Assembly (NCBI RefSeq): GCF_963676735.1
Contig: NZ_OY781464.1
Location: 4,621,001-4,685,000 of the forward strand
Reading direction: 5' to 3'
Source of the DNA: an uncultured Draconibacterium sp.
GTDB lineage: Bacteria > Bacteroidota > Bacteroidia > Bacteroidales > Prolixibacteraceae
DNA: 64,000 nucleotides
Positions within the stretch are counted from its first letter, which is position 1, and every line of letters starts with the position of its first letter. A program made the translations under genes and the position numbers. Positions 43,626 through 52,420 of this stretch are shown here, piece by piece. The notes under the pieces were generated by a model. That model was not told where the DNA came from and did not search any database. It saw only the letters and a program-made list of their open reading frames with translations.

Positions 43626-45236
43626 ATGGGTGCAAAGAATTGTCCGGAAACACCGAGGCAAAAAATGATAAACATGATGTACATTGTACTCACCGCAATG
43701 TTAGCGCTTAACGTTGCTGCTGAGGTGCTTGAGGCATTTCGTGTGGTAGACAGTAGTTTGCTGCAAACCCTTGAGGCAGTGGACATGCAGAACGCTCAGA
43801 TTTATTCATCGTTTGAACAGGCTTATGTTGAAAATCCAACGAAAGTTCGCGAATGGAAAGAGAAGGCCGATCAACTACGGGAAAAATCGGAAGGTCTGAT
43901 TAATTACGTTTCGGAATTAAAGGATGAAGTTGTAATTTACTCTGGCGTAAAGCCAGTTGATGAAGATAATCCGGTGGATGACGACGGGTATTTTCATACA
44001 AAAGTAGACGGTACCATTGTTGAAATTGCAAAAGAAGATGACCTAAATGGACCGTCGGAACTGATGATTACGCAGAAAAGGGCTAACGATTTGAAATTAA
44101 GGGTGGAAGAATACCGCTCCTTTTTAACTTCCTTAATCAGTGAAGAAGACAGTGAACTTCGTCACACCATTCTTAGCGAACTAAAAACCGCCGATCCGGA
44201 TAGAAAAGATGGAGGTGAAGGAAATTACAAAACCTGGGAAGCGGAGCACTTTGAAGACAAACCACTGATTGCAGTGTTAACCTTGCTCTCCAAAATTCAA
44301 ATCGATGTAAAAAACTCTGAAGCCTATGTTGCAAAATATTTGTATGCCGAAATTGATGAGGGCTCTTTTAAATTTAACCGTTTGGGAGCACGAGTAATTG
44401 CCAATTCAAACATCGTTTTATTAGGCGATGAGTATAAGGCAGAGGTATTCCTTGCAGCAGAAGATACCACTCAGCAACCTGATATTTTTATTAATAACCG
44501 TCAGGTTGAGGTAAAAGACGGGAAAGCCATTTATGTGGGTAATACAAGCGAGGCCGGTAAATTTAAATGGAGTGGCTTAATCAAGTATAAAACACCCGGA
44601 GGAATCATAAAAAGCTATCCTTTCGAGCAGGAATACCAGGTGGCCGTGCCAAACGTAACCATGTCGGCCACTAAAATGAACGTGTTCTACAAAGGCCTAA
44701 AAAACCCGTTTGAAGTTGGTGGTGGATCGATTCCCAGTGAAAATCTTGATGTTCAGATGACTAACGGCAAGATTACAAAAGAAGGAATAAACTATGTAAT
44801 CGAACCTGCAGAACTGGATGAAATGGGGCGCAAAACCAAGGTTAGCGTTTACGCAACAATTAACGGAAATCGCCGTTTGATTGGTACTACCGATTGGCGA
44901 GTAAAACGCGTACCCGATCCGGTAGCAAAAATTAATGGTCAGTCGGGAGGTGAAATTAGAAAAGAAGTACTAAGAATTCAGGATGGAGTGATGGCTGTAT
45001 TGGAAGATTTCGATTTTGAATTCAGATATACAGTTACCCAGTTTACGTTGGAAACTACCGGACAAGGAGGATATACCAATCGTTATCCATCAAGTTCAAA
45101 CCGTTTTACAGCAGAGCAAAAAAGCGCTTTAAGCAGGGTTAATATTAACAGTATTGTTTATATAGGTGATATTAAGGCTGTTGGCGATGATGGGACAACA
45201 CGCGAACTCGACCCAATATCATTTAAAATAAAATAA
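43626..45236 (+). CDS. gldM: T9SS motor/shaft protein GldM/PorM
   Basis: 536 aa. A short cytoplasmic start (MGAKNCPETPRQKMINMMYIVLTAMLALNVAAEVL) gives one membrane helix (about 16-34), followed by a helical periplasmic domain (to about 200) and three beta domains with the conserved KMNVFYKGLKNPFEV and DWRVKRVPDPVAK. It spans the periplasm and contacts the GldK/N ring. The order with gldL and gldN is the standard one. Confidence 0.95.
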   Translation: MGAKNCPETPRQKMINMMYIVLTAMLALNVAAEVLEAFRVVDSSLLQTLEAVDMQNAQIYSSFEQAYVENPTKVREWKEKADQLREKSEGLINYVSELKDEVVIYSGVKPVDEDNPVDDDGYFHTKVDGTIVEIAKEDDLNGPSELMITQKRANDLKLRVEEYRSFLTSLISEEDSELRHTILSELKTADPDRKDGGEGNYKTWEAEHFEDKPLIAVLTLLSKIQIDVKNSEAYVAKYLYAEIDEGSFKFNRLGARVIANSNIVLLGDEYKAEVFLAAEDTTQQPDIFINNRQVEVKDGKAIYVGNTSEAGKFKWSGLIKYKTPGGIIKSYPFEQEYQVAVPNVTMSATKMNVFYKGLKNPFEVGGGSIPSENLDVQMTNGKITKEGINYVIEPAELDEMGRKTKVSVYATINGNRRLIGTTDWRVKRVPDPVAKINGQSGGEIRKEVLRIQDGVMAVLEDFDFEFRYTVTQFTLETTGQGGYTNRYPSSSNRFTAEQKSALSRVNINSIVYIGDIKAVGDDGTTRELDPISFKIK

Positions 45237-45242
45237 GAAATT

Positions 45243-46094
45243 ATGAAGAAGTTTGTGGTTTATATCGGAATGCTGGTTTTTGCATTAGGTGCGGTACCTA
45301 AAAGTACTGATGCCCAAATAGTAAACGGAGCATATAAACAAAACGATATTTACGAAAAGAAACCGATGCCATTGGTAACGGTTCGTGAGGCGGATGTATT
45401 TTGGTCGAAAACGCTTTGGCGGGTGATTGATTTACGTGAAAAAATGAATATTCCGTTGTATTATCCTACCATTGAAATTGCCGATCGTACCAACTTAATT
45501 TCGTTGCTGTTAAAAGGAATTGAGAACGGACAGCTAACACCCTACGATGCGCAAGCCGATGATGATTTTAAAATTCCGATGAGCTACGCCCAGGTTAAAG
45601 CAAGGTTTGGTGCCGAGGCTACAACCGAGGAAAAAATTGATTTTGATACGGGCGAACGCACTACAGTGCAGGTTCAGGGCGAAATCCGGCCAAACGAGAT
45701 AAAACAATACATGATTAAAGAAGAGTGGTATTTCGATAAACAAACATCTACTCTGAATGTCCGGATTCTTGGTATTTGCCCAATTCGCGAATACATGCGC
45801 GAAGGCGATAACTCGGGACTGGTACAACGTCAGAAAGTTTTCTGGATTTATTATCCGGAGGCACGCCCGTTGTTGGCTACCAACCTGGTGATGAATCCAT
45901 ACAACGAAGCCCGTCAGCATTCGTTCGATGATTTGTTTATTAAGCGCATGTTTAACAGTTACATTGTTAAAGAATCGAACATGTACAATAATCGCGACAT
46001 TAGTGCCTACCTAATTGGTAAAGAAGCCATGTTGGAATCAAAAAGAATTGAAGATAAAATATTCAACTACGAACAAGATCTTTGGGAATACTAA
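45243..46094 (+). CDS. gldN: T9SS ring protein GldN/PorN
   Basis: 283 aa. Signal peptide 1-24 (STDA-Q). Signature segments: EADVFWSKTLWRVIDLREKMNIPLYYP, KEEWYFDKQTSTLNVRILGICPIRE, VFWIYYPEARPLLA and SFDDLFIKRMFNSYIVKESN. It binds GldK to build the 33-fold ring known from Porphyromonas. It ends the gldKLMN run; a strong terminator follows. Confidence 0.95.
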   Translation: MKKFVVYIGMLVFALGAVPKSTDAQIVNGAYKQNDIYEKKPMPLVTVREADVFWSKTLWRVIDLREKMNIPLYYPTIEIADRTNLISLLLKGIENGQLTPYDAQADDDFKIPMSYAQVKARFGAEATTEEKIDFDTGERTTVQVQGEIRPNEIKQYMIKEEWYFDKQTSTLNVRILGICPIREYMREGDNSGLVQRQKVFWIYYPEARPLLATNLVMNPYNEARQHSFDDLFIKRMFNSYIVKESNMYNNRDISAYLIGKEAMLESKRIEDKIFNYEQDLWEY

Positions 46095-46115
46095 TAGTAG
46101 AATTAGCATAATTTG

Positions 46116-46145
46116 AAGCCTTATGTTGCCATAAGGCTTTTTTTT
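46116..46145 (+). terminator. Strong terminator between gldN and the second gldK
   Basis: AAGCCTTATG pairs perfectly with CATAAGGCTT (10 bp, TTGC loop) followed by T8. It lies 21 bp past the gldN stop and should uncouple the gldK paralogue from the main operon. Confidence 0.92.
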
Positions 46146-46201
46146 GAAACAATTTAAACGCTAAGCCGGCGTTAAGATAGAGAAGGCTTAAAACCCGTTT
46201 A

Positions 46202-47560
46202 ATGAGGAAAACCATTACATATATATTTGTTTTTGCCATGTTACTGGTTTCGTGTAGCAACGAAACCAACAAATACATTACACTTGGCAAAGGAACAAGT
46301 TCAAAATGGTTTGAGCCAACACCATTTGGGATGGTATATATCGAGCGCGGTTCATATAACCTTGGATCTAACGACGATGAGCTTTATCAATTAACACCCG
46401 CAAGAACTGTTTCAACTGAAGCTTTTTGGATTGATGATACAGAGATTACCAATAACGAATACCGGCAATTTGTACATTGGGTACGTGATAAAAAAGCACG
46501 CGAATTGCTTGCCCAAACTTATACCGATTTTCTGATTACCGAAGATCAGTATGGAGCACCGCTTGAAGAACCCGAAATTAACTGGGAAGAACGGATTGAA
46601 TGGAATGATTCGGAGTACCAGATGGCAATGGAAGAGTTATATGTTCCGGAACAGGAACGATTTGCCTATAAACGTGAAATTGACGCACGCAAACTGGTGT
46701 ATGAATATTACTGGGTAGATTATAATCAGGCTGCTAAACGAAGCAACGCCTTTAATTACGAAACCCAAAAATATGAAGGTTCGGTGGTAAATTCAGATGG
46801 CGAGTTAGTGCCTATTGAAAACCGGAGTTCGTTTTTAATGCGGGAATCGGTACCGGTTTACCCTGATACACTTTGCTGGATAAGGGATTTTGCCTATACC
46901 TACAACGAACCGTTTACCATGAAATATTTTGCTCACGTGGGATTCGACGATTACCCTGTGGTTGGCGTTACCTGGGACCAGGCAAGGGCGTTTTGCAACT
47001 GGCGAACCAACCTCAGAGGGATGGTTCAAAAAAGATTTAAAGAAACACCTGCACACGATTATCGTTTGCCAACTGAAAGCGAATGGGAGATTGCAGCACG
47101 GGGTGGAATGCACAACAATATGTACCCGTGGGGTAGTTACTACACCCGCAATGTGGATGGGTGCTTTGTAGCCAATTTTAAGCCTCTTCGCGGAAACTAT
47201 GTGGCCGATAGTCCCACCAGTACAAATACCATGGAAGTTGGTCAGTTTGATCCCAACCCTTACGGTGTGTACGATATGGCCGGTAATGTTGCAGAGTGGA
47301 CTTCAACAGCTTTTTTCGAAGGGGGCTATAATGTCATCAATGATCTTAATCCTGAAATTCAGTACAATGCGCGTCCCGATGATCCTCCGGTAATGAAGCG
47401 CAAGGTGGTACGCGGAGGATCGTGGAAAGATATTGCCTATTATATTCAATCGGCCACACGTACTTTCGAGTATCAGGATACAGCGAAGTCATATATTGGA
47501 TTTCGTTGTGTGCGCACCTCTTTTCGCGATGATCTGGGTAGACGGGTTGGTTTAAAATAG
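46202..47560 (+). CDS. Second GldK-type lipoprotein
   Basis: 452 aa paralogue of the gldK product 4.9 kb upstream. Lipobox LLVSC, Cys18. It lines up almost without gaps over the whole length: GMVYIERGSYNLGS, IDDTEITNNEYRQFVHWV, PVYPDTLCWIRDFAYTYNEPF, RLPTESEWEIAARGG, YDMAGNVAEWTST, VVRGGSWKDI, GFRCVRT. It is closer to GldK than to GldJ, the other SUMF1-type gliding lipoprotein of flavobacteria. Possibly an alternative ring subunit. The main operon's terminator precedes it. Its stop overlaps that of the convergent TonB receptor by 9 bp. Confidence 0.9.
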   Translation: MRKTITYIFVFAMLLVSCSNETNKYITLGKGTSSKWFEPTPFGMVYIERGSYNLGSNDDELYQLTPARTVSTEAFWIDDTEITNNEYRQFVHWVRDKKARELLAQTYTDFLITEDQYGAPLEEPEINWEERIEWNDSEYQMAMEELYVPEQERFAYKREIDARKLVYEYYWVDYNQAAKRSNAFNYETQKYEGSVVNSDGELVPIENRSSFLMRESVPVYPDTLCWIRDFAYTYNEPFTMKYFAHVGFDDYPVVGVTWDQARAFCNWRTNLRGMVQKRFKETPAHDYRLPTESEWEIAARGGMHNNMYPWGSYYTRNVDGCFVANFKPLRGNYVADSPTSTNTMEVGQFDPNPYGVYDMAGNVAEWTSTAFFEGGYNVINDLNPEIQYNARPDDPPVMKRKVVRGGSWKDIAYYIQSATRTFEYQDTAKSYIGFRCVRTSFRDDLGRRVGLK

Positions 47561-49390
47561 AAAGTTTATTCCTCCAAACACTGTTATTTCAGGCATTGTA
47601 TAATAGCGGTTAACCTCATAGCTGGTGCTTAACAAATTGTCGCCGCTTATATATAATTTTATATTTCTTGACAAATTGTAGTTTATTTTTGCATTTAGCA
47701 GCGCATAGTTTTCAGTGTTTGAAACTGCTGTTGGGTCGTTGTCTAATCCCGAAACATATTGAATATTAGCATTAAATAGTAACTTTTTTAACCGGTAATT
47801 TGCATTTAAAAACAAATGGTGTTCAGGTGTGGCATACACCGGTTTTTTCATATTCGTGTAGGTGTATGTAGCATTTATGGCAAGATCGTTAACCGGTTTA
47901 GCATCTATGGAAAGTTCCAAACCTTTATTCGAAACCTCCCCGGTATTTTGATAACCGTTTGGCTGACCTGTATTAACGATCAGGTTATCGCCTTTCACCA
48001 AAAAGGCAGTAAGTTCAGCACGCATCGTTCCCTCAAAAAAAGTTTGCATAATGCCTGTCTCGTAATTCCAAACAATTTCAGGATCGAGGTTGGGGTTTGG
48101 CCCCCACATAAACAGTTCGCGCATTGTAGGGCTTCTAAAGCCCTTTGAGATGGTTCCTTTCCATGTAGTTAAGGGCGAAAATGAATTGGCGAAACCTACT
48201 GAAGGAATCCATACAGCGCCGTATTCGCTGTGGTGGTGGAATCGTAACCCCGCATTAATAATCAGACTAGATCCAATTTTTTGTTGTGAAAACAAATAGG
48301 TTCCAATTTCCGTAATTGAGGTATCGGCAAAAGTCAATCCCTGGCCGCCCATTGCAAATATATTTTTGGCTTTACCTCCGTAATTCATCAGGTCGATTCC
48401 TGCGGTAAGATTGTTTCCTTCAATCAATTGAAACGATTCGTAAAGGTTAATGCCAAAGTTGTGGTCGTTTGAATGAAAGCCATCGCTTATTTCATGCTCA
48501 CCAAAATTGTAAAAGAATTTCAGTGCTCCTGATGCTTTATCAAATGAATTTTGTAACGAAAACGCGCAGTAGCCACGCATTATATCAATGGTTTCACCGG
48601 GCGAAGCGTTCAGTGTGTCGGGCCCCGGGTCAGATGCGTCAAATGCAGCCACGCTAAAATCAGCTTCGGCTTCAAAATGATCGCTGATTTGGTAGCCTAA
48701 TTTCAGATAGCCATTGGTAATTTTAAAATCAGAATGAGATCGGTGACCATCAGTTTGGTCGTGATTACCGGAAATAAAAACACTGAACTTATCTTTTTTA
48801 TATCCTACCGATCCCATATATTTCTGGGTATTGTACGATCCGTAGGTCAGGCGGGCATTGCCGTTAAAACCTTCTGTCGCCTGCTTTTTTGTAATGATGT
48901 TAATAACCCCTCCCATGGCATTGGAACCATATAAAATGGAAGCCGGCCCTCTAATAACTTCAACGCGTTCAACATCGCTGGCAACGTATGAATCAGGCAG
49001 CGGATGTCCCATTATTCCCATAAACTGAGGGTGTCCGTCAATAAGCATTAAAACACCCGTGGTTGGGCTCCCTCCAATACCTCTTATTGAAATCTGCCCA
49101 GCAGAACCGGCAGCAACGCCAAAACCGGTTACGCCTCGTTCGGTTACAAACAATCCCGGTACCCGGCCATTTAATATTGGCAGCAGTGCCGACTCATCAC
49201 TTTCTTCAATTTGTTGACGGTTTACAACCGTTACAGCCATTGGTACACTATTTCGGTTTACCTGTACCTGGGTGCCCGTAACCACTACCTCGTTTATTTG
49301 AATGGTGTCGTTGGTGGCATAGTGCATTTGTGTGTTGCCTATAGCTGGAAATAGAAATATTAGAATGGAAAGAACGATAAAATTCCGCAT
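47552..49390 (-). CDS. TonB-dependent receptor (BtuB/siderophore type), substrate unknown
   Basis: 612 aa. Signal peptide 1-20. The TonB box-like segment TIQINEVVVTGTQ is followed by the plug (VTVVNRQQIEESDESALLPILNGRVPGLFV, SIRGIGGSPTTGVLMLIDGHPQF, VERVEVIRGPASILYGSNAMGGVINIIT) and a 22-strand barrel ending PEITVFGGINFLF. It lacks the STN and carboxypeptidase-like domains seen in the other receptor here. It follows the NikR-like gene by 59 bp on the same strand; the gap holds a 21-bp-spaced pair of GTGTTACT. That suggests uptake of a metal or metal chelate controlled by that regulator; the ligand is not known. Confidence 0.92.
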   Translation of the reverse strand: MRNFIVLSILIFLFPAIGNTQMHYATNDTIQINEVVVTGTQVQVNRNSVPMAVTVVNRQQIEESDESALLPILNGRVPGLFVTERGVTGFGVAAGSAGQISIRGIGGSPTTGVLMLIDGHPQFMGIMGHPLPDSYVASDVERVEVIRGPASILYGSNAMGGVINIITKKQATEGFNGNARLTYGSYNTQKYMGSVGYKKDKFSVFISGNHDQTDGHRSHSDFKITNGYLKLGYQISDHFEAEADFSVAAFDASDPGPDTLNASPGETIDIMRGYCAFSLQNSFDKASGALKFFYNFGEHEISDGFHSNDHNFGINLYESFQLIEGNNLTAGIDLMNYGGKAKNIFAMGGQGLTFADTSITEIGTYLFSQQKIGSSLIINAGLRFHHHSEYGAVWIPSVGFANSFSPLTTWKGTISKGFRSPTMRELFMWGPNPNLDPEIVWNYETGIMQTFFEGTMRAELTAFLVKGDNLIVNTGQPNGYQNTGEVSNKGLELSIDAKPVNDLAINATYTYTNMKKPVYATPEHHLFLNANYRLKKLLFNANIQYVSGLDNDPTAVSNTENYALLNAKINYNLSRNIKLYISGDNLLSTSYEVNRYYTMPEITVFGGINFLF

Positions 49391-49405
49391 TATCAATAGT
49401 TTAAT

Positions 49406-49434
49406 GTGTTACTAAATTATTTAAACGTGTTACT
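49406..49434. promoter_or_regulatory. Direct repeat GTGTTACT, 21 bp apart, upstream of the TonB receptor
   Basis: Plus-strand GTGTTACT at 49406-49413 and 49427-49434, exact copies two DNA turns apart, 16-44 bp before the receptor start. The same heptamer pair, with the same period, precedes the NikR-like gene in the opposite orientation (49853-49880). Confidence 0.7.
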
Positions 49435-49449
49435 GTATGGTCAAAAAAA

Positions 49450-49851
49450 TTATTCTGCTTTGCTCATTACCAATTTGCCGTGTTGTATTCCTTTAATACT
49501 GATTAACTGATCGGAAATTTCGGTGAGTATGCGCGAAGGCCCTTTTACTGCTATAATTTCCATTAAATTAATTTCGTTTAAAAAGAAACTTTGCGACGAA
49601 AGAATGTGTGTTTTGTGTGCGTACTGAATAGCTGCCGATTTTTTTATGATTTCTTTTTTTGAATGATCGAAAACCAATACAACTGCCCCGGCAACAATGT
49701 TATCGCATTTCCACTTTTCTTCCACCATGTTTTTTTCGATAAGGTGACGAATAGCCTGCGAACGGTTGGAAAAGGCATTTTCAGAAACATAATTGTCAAG
49801 TGCTTTTAATAAGTCTTCATCCAGTGAAACTCCAAACCTTGAAACAGCCAT
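49450..49851 (-). CDS. NikR-family ribbon-helix-helix regulator lacking the nickel ligands
   Basis: 133 aa. The N-terminal RHH domain is VSRFGVSLDEDLLKALDNYVSENAFSNRSQAIRHLIE; the C-terminal ACT-like domain ends GIQHGKLVM. A gapless alignment with E. coli NikR puts the four high-affinity nickel ligands at Tyr (H76), Ser (H87), Phe (H89) and Leu (C95). Nickel sensing by the known site is therefore unlikely. The ATG at 49851 starts the conserved domain. It precedes the TonB receptor in a likely operon. Confidence 0.85.
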   Translation of the reverse strand: MAVSRFGVSLDEDLLKALDNYVSENAFSNRSQAIRHLIEKNMVEEKWKCDNIVAGAVVLVFDHSKKEIIKKSAAIQYAHKTHILSSQSFFLNEINLMEIIAVKGPSRILTEISDQLISIKGIQHGKLVMSKAE

Positions 49852-49852
49852 G

Positions 49853-49880
49853 GTAATACTATTTTTGTAATTCGTAACAC
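49853..49880. promoter_or_regulatory. Direct repeat GTGTTAC/GTATTAC, 21 bp apart, upstream of the NikR-like gene
   Basis: On the minus strand GTGTTAC (49874-49880) and GTATTAC (49853-49859), 21 bp apart, the second 1 bp from the ATG. Its position over the translation start region fits autorepression. Confidence 0.65.
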
Positions 49881-50012
49881 GAAAATAGAAAAAAGATTTG
49901 GTATCCGGAGTTCTTTGTTTGTTTATCACCCCATATTTTATTTTACGAACATTCTTGATTACCGGTGGTTGTTTAAAATGCTTTATCTTTAAATAAACGA
50001 AAATTGTAATTT

Positions 50013-50417
50013 ATGGAAACAATAAAAACATTTTACCTGGGCGAGTTAAGAACAGAAAATGAACACCTGCAATCGGGAAATAAAGTTATTACCGATGCCC
50101 CAACCGACAACCGGGGGAAAGGAGAATATTTTTCGCCAACCGATTTGCTGGCCACCGCGTTAGGCAGTTGCATAATGACGATTATGGGCATAAAAGCACG
50201 CGACAATGGAATTGATATTGAAGGGACACAGGTTGATGTGACGAAAATAATGGCATCTGATCCGCGCAGGGTGGCCGAAGTAATTGTTGAATTTTCATTT
50301 CCGGATAAGAACTATACCGAAGAAGAAAAGCGTTTGGTTGAAAGTGTTGCCGGAATCAGTCCGGTACCATTAAGTCTTCACCCCGATCTTATTCAAACGA
50401 TAAGCTTTAACTGGTAA
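50013..50417 (+). CDS. OsmC-family protein
   Basis: 134 aa. The OsmC/Ohr fold is shown by FSPTDLLATALGSCIMTIMGIKARD, where the conserved peroxidatic Cys lies in GSC. The second, resolving Cys position (usually CPVxxSL) is Ser in GISPVPLSLHPD, so a thiol peroxidase activity through a Cys pair is not expected. Function uncertain. A -7-like TATCTTTA lies just upstream. It converges on the M1 peptidase with a 2-bp gap. Confidence 0.85.
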   Translation: METIKTFYLGELRTENEHLQSGNKVITDAPTDNRGKGEYFSPTDLLATALGSCIMTIMGIKARDNGIDIEGTQVDVTKIMASDPRRVAEVIVEFSFPDKNYTEEEKRLVESVAGISPVPLSLHPDLIQTISFNW

Positions 50418-50419
50418 GG

Positions 50420-52348
50420 CTATTGTTTTATAAAAGTGCTGTGAAATATTCCGGATGCGTGTTTAGCCTGAAGCACGTAAATTCCTGAGGGCAAAGTGGC
50501 AACATTCAACTTTGAGGCGTTTCCATGAAAGGTTTTTATAACAGCTCCATTTACAGTGGTTATACGAATTTCGTGAATATTGATAGCGGGAGGTTTTGAT
50601 AAATAAATGTTGCTTTCAACAGGATTGGGGTAGAGGGTAAAGCCTGACGCATTTTTTTGGAAAGGAATGCCAACGATTTGTTCAGTTTCGGAAATTAGCC
50701 AAAGCTCTGGATCGATAATCATTGAAGCCACGGTGAAAGGGCTTTCAATGATAAATTCTTGCTGATTAACGCTGTGCTGAAGCACAAGATCCAACGAATC
50801 GCTCTGGTCGTGATTATAAAAGCGCACGGGCACCGGCATCTCAAAAAAATCAACGGATTCGTGGGTCGTTTGCTGGCTAAGGGTGACGAGGGTGTTTTGC
50901 TGATCGATTGCAATGAAATTTGCAGTGTACTGTGGGTAGCCTTCGCCATAAAGCCAATCGTTAAAAAATTCAGTCAGGCTGGTGTCGGCTTCCAGTTCAA
51001 AATGTTTTATTACATCGGCCGAGCGGGCAAAGCCATTGGCAATTTCCGGATCGGAGAAATAATTTTTAAGCCCCTGAAAAAAGGCAGCGTCGCCAATAAC
51101 CCAACGCAACATATGCAGCAAGTAGGCTCCTTTAGCATAAGATAGTCTGCTGCTAAAAATTCGCGATACAGAAGTGGTATCGGTAACAAAAACCGAACCG
51201 TCCGGCTCTTGCTTTATCTCATCTGAATATACCTGTTTCCAAACCGGCCACCATTCCGTTTCAATATTTTCGTAACTCAGTCCGGTTAGGTAGGTGGCAA
51301 AACCTTCGTTCAGCCAAATGTCTTGCCACGAGCCCAAAGTAATAAAGTTTCCAAACCATTGGTGAGCCAGCTCGTGGGCAATTAAACCATAGCTAAACTT
51401 GCCCATAAAACTCATTGTTTGGTGTTCCATTCCACCGCCCCAGCCAAACTGCGCATGGCCGTATTTCTCGCTGGCAAAGGGGTAGGGGCCAATTATATTT
51501 TCAAACAGTTGGATTAAATCGGCGGTAACCGGTGTTTCCGTTTTTGCTTTTTCCAGATTCTCCGGATATACGTAGTTTAGAATTTCTATTGTGTCGCCGG
51601 TGGCAGAAAGCAGGTAATCGGAGTACCTTTTGTAATCGGTTACCGCAATAGCAACCAGATAGGTGGCAATCGGGAAACGGTGTTTCCAGTGCATAATGCG
51701 GTTCGTCTCGTTTTCCTGCTCAGAGACCAGTATTCCGTTGCTTGCGGCATAGTATTGTTTGGGCGAAGTTACCAGCACATCAATCGAATCGATTTTATCG
51801 GCCAGCGATTGTTTACACGGCCACCAATCCATGGCTCCATATGGTTCTGAAAGTGTCCATAAAACCGGAGTAAAGGCTGATCCATGTGTGCTTGTTGCAA
51901 ACGAAATAAAACCGGTTGATGGAGGTACCCCGTGATAAAAGACAGTTACCGAATCGGTTTGATTTGTAGCAACGGGCTCAGGTAAATTTATGCTTAGTTT
52001 GTTGTTTTCGTGTGTAAAAGACCATTGTTTGCCCCGGATTAGAATAGAATCGGTACTGAGTTCACTGCTGAGGTCGAATTCTAACAGTTGAAGTGAATCG
52101 GTTTTACTTATAAAATGTGTGGTTATTTTTCCGGAAATGAAGCGAACTGCCGGATCAACCTGCCACTCCATTCGCTGGTAAATAAAGTCTGTTAGGCTGT
52201 TGCTCTGGCTTTCAACAAAATTCGACTTTTGTTGAAAACTCCTGCTTTCCTGCAATGCTATTTTATCGGAAATGAATAGTTCATTCTCCTGAGCCATGGT
52301 ATTGACGCAAATGCAAATGAAAAAAAGGAAGTTGGCAAATCGTATCAT
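50420..52348 (-). CDS. Secreted M1-family metallopeptidase with T9SS sorting domain
   Basis: 642 aa. Signal peptide 1-19 (NTMAQ). N-terminal beta-saddle domain, then the catalytic domain with WGGGMEHQTMSF (G-x-M-E-N variant, H for N) and zinc motif HELAH at 325-329 followed by the third ligand in LNEGFATY (HExxH-18-E). A T9SS type A sorting domain occupies about 565-642 (FTLYPNPVESNIYL to GIYVLQAKHASGIFHSTFIKQ). It is expected to be cleaved and placed on the cell surface or released. A -7-like TATCTTTA lies at 52353-52360 on the minus strand. Confidence 0.92.
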   Translation of the reverse strand: MIRFANFLFFICICVNTMAQENELFISDKIALQESRSFQQKSNFVESQSNSLTDFIYQRMEWQVDPAVRFISGKITTHFISKTDSLQLLEFDLSSELSTDSILIRGKQWSFTHENNKLSINLPEPVATNQTDSVTVFYHGVPPSTGFISFATSTHGSAFTPVLWTLSEPYGAMDWWPCKQSLADKIDSIDVLVTSPKQYYAASNGILVSEQENETNRIMHWKHRFPIATYLVAIAVTDYKRYSDYLLSATGDTIEILNYVYPENLEKAKTETPVTADLIQLFENIIGPYPFASEKYGHAQFGWGGGMEHQTMSFMGKFSYGLIAHELAHQWFGNFITLGSWQDIWLNEGFATYLTGLSYENIETEWWPVWKQVYSDEIKQEPDGSVFVTDTTSVSRIFSSRLSYAKGAYLLHMLRWVIGDAAFFQGLKNYFSDPEIANGFARSADVIKHFELEADTSLTEFFNDWLYGEGYPQYTANFIAIDQQNTLVTLSQQTTHESVDFFEMPVPVRFYNHDQSDSLDLVLQHSVNQQEFIIESPFTVASMIIDPELWLISETEQIVGIPFQKNASGFTLYPNPVESNIYLSKPPAINIHEIRITTVNGAVIKTFHGNASKLNVATLPSGIYVLQAKHASGIFHSTFIKQ

Positions 52349-52385
52349 TGCTTAAAGATACAATTCCGGATGGAGATTTAAAGTA

Positions 52386-52414
52386 AAAAAGCGAACCATT
52401 GTGGTCCGCTTTTT
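52386..52414 (-). terminator. Terminator of the giant repeat-protein operon
   Basis: AAAAAGCGAACCA pairs with TGGTCCGCTTTTT (12 of 13 bp), 3-nt loop, T5 on the minus strand, just past the stop of the 1943-residue protein and upstream of the M1 peptidase promoter region. Confidence 0.85.
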
Positions 52415-52420
52415 ATTCCC

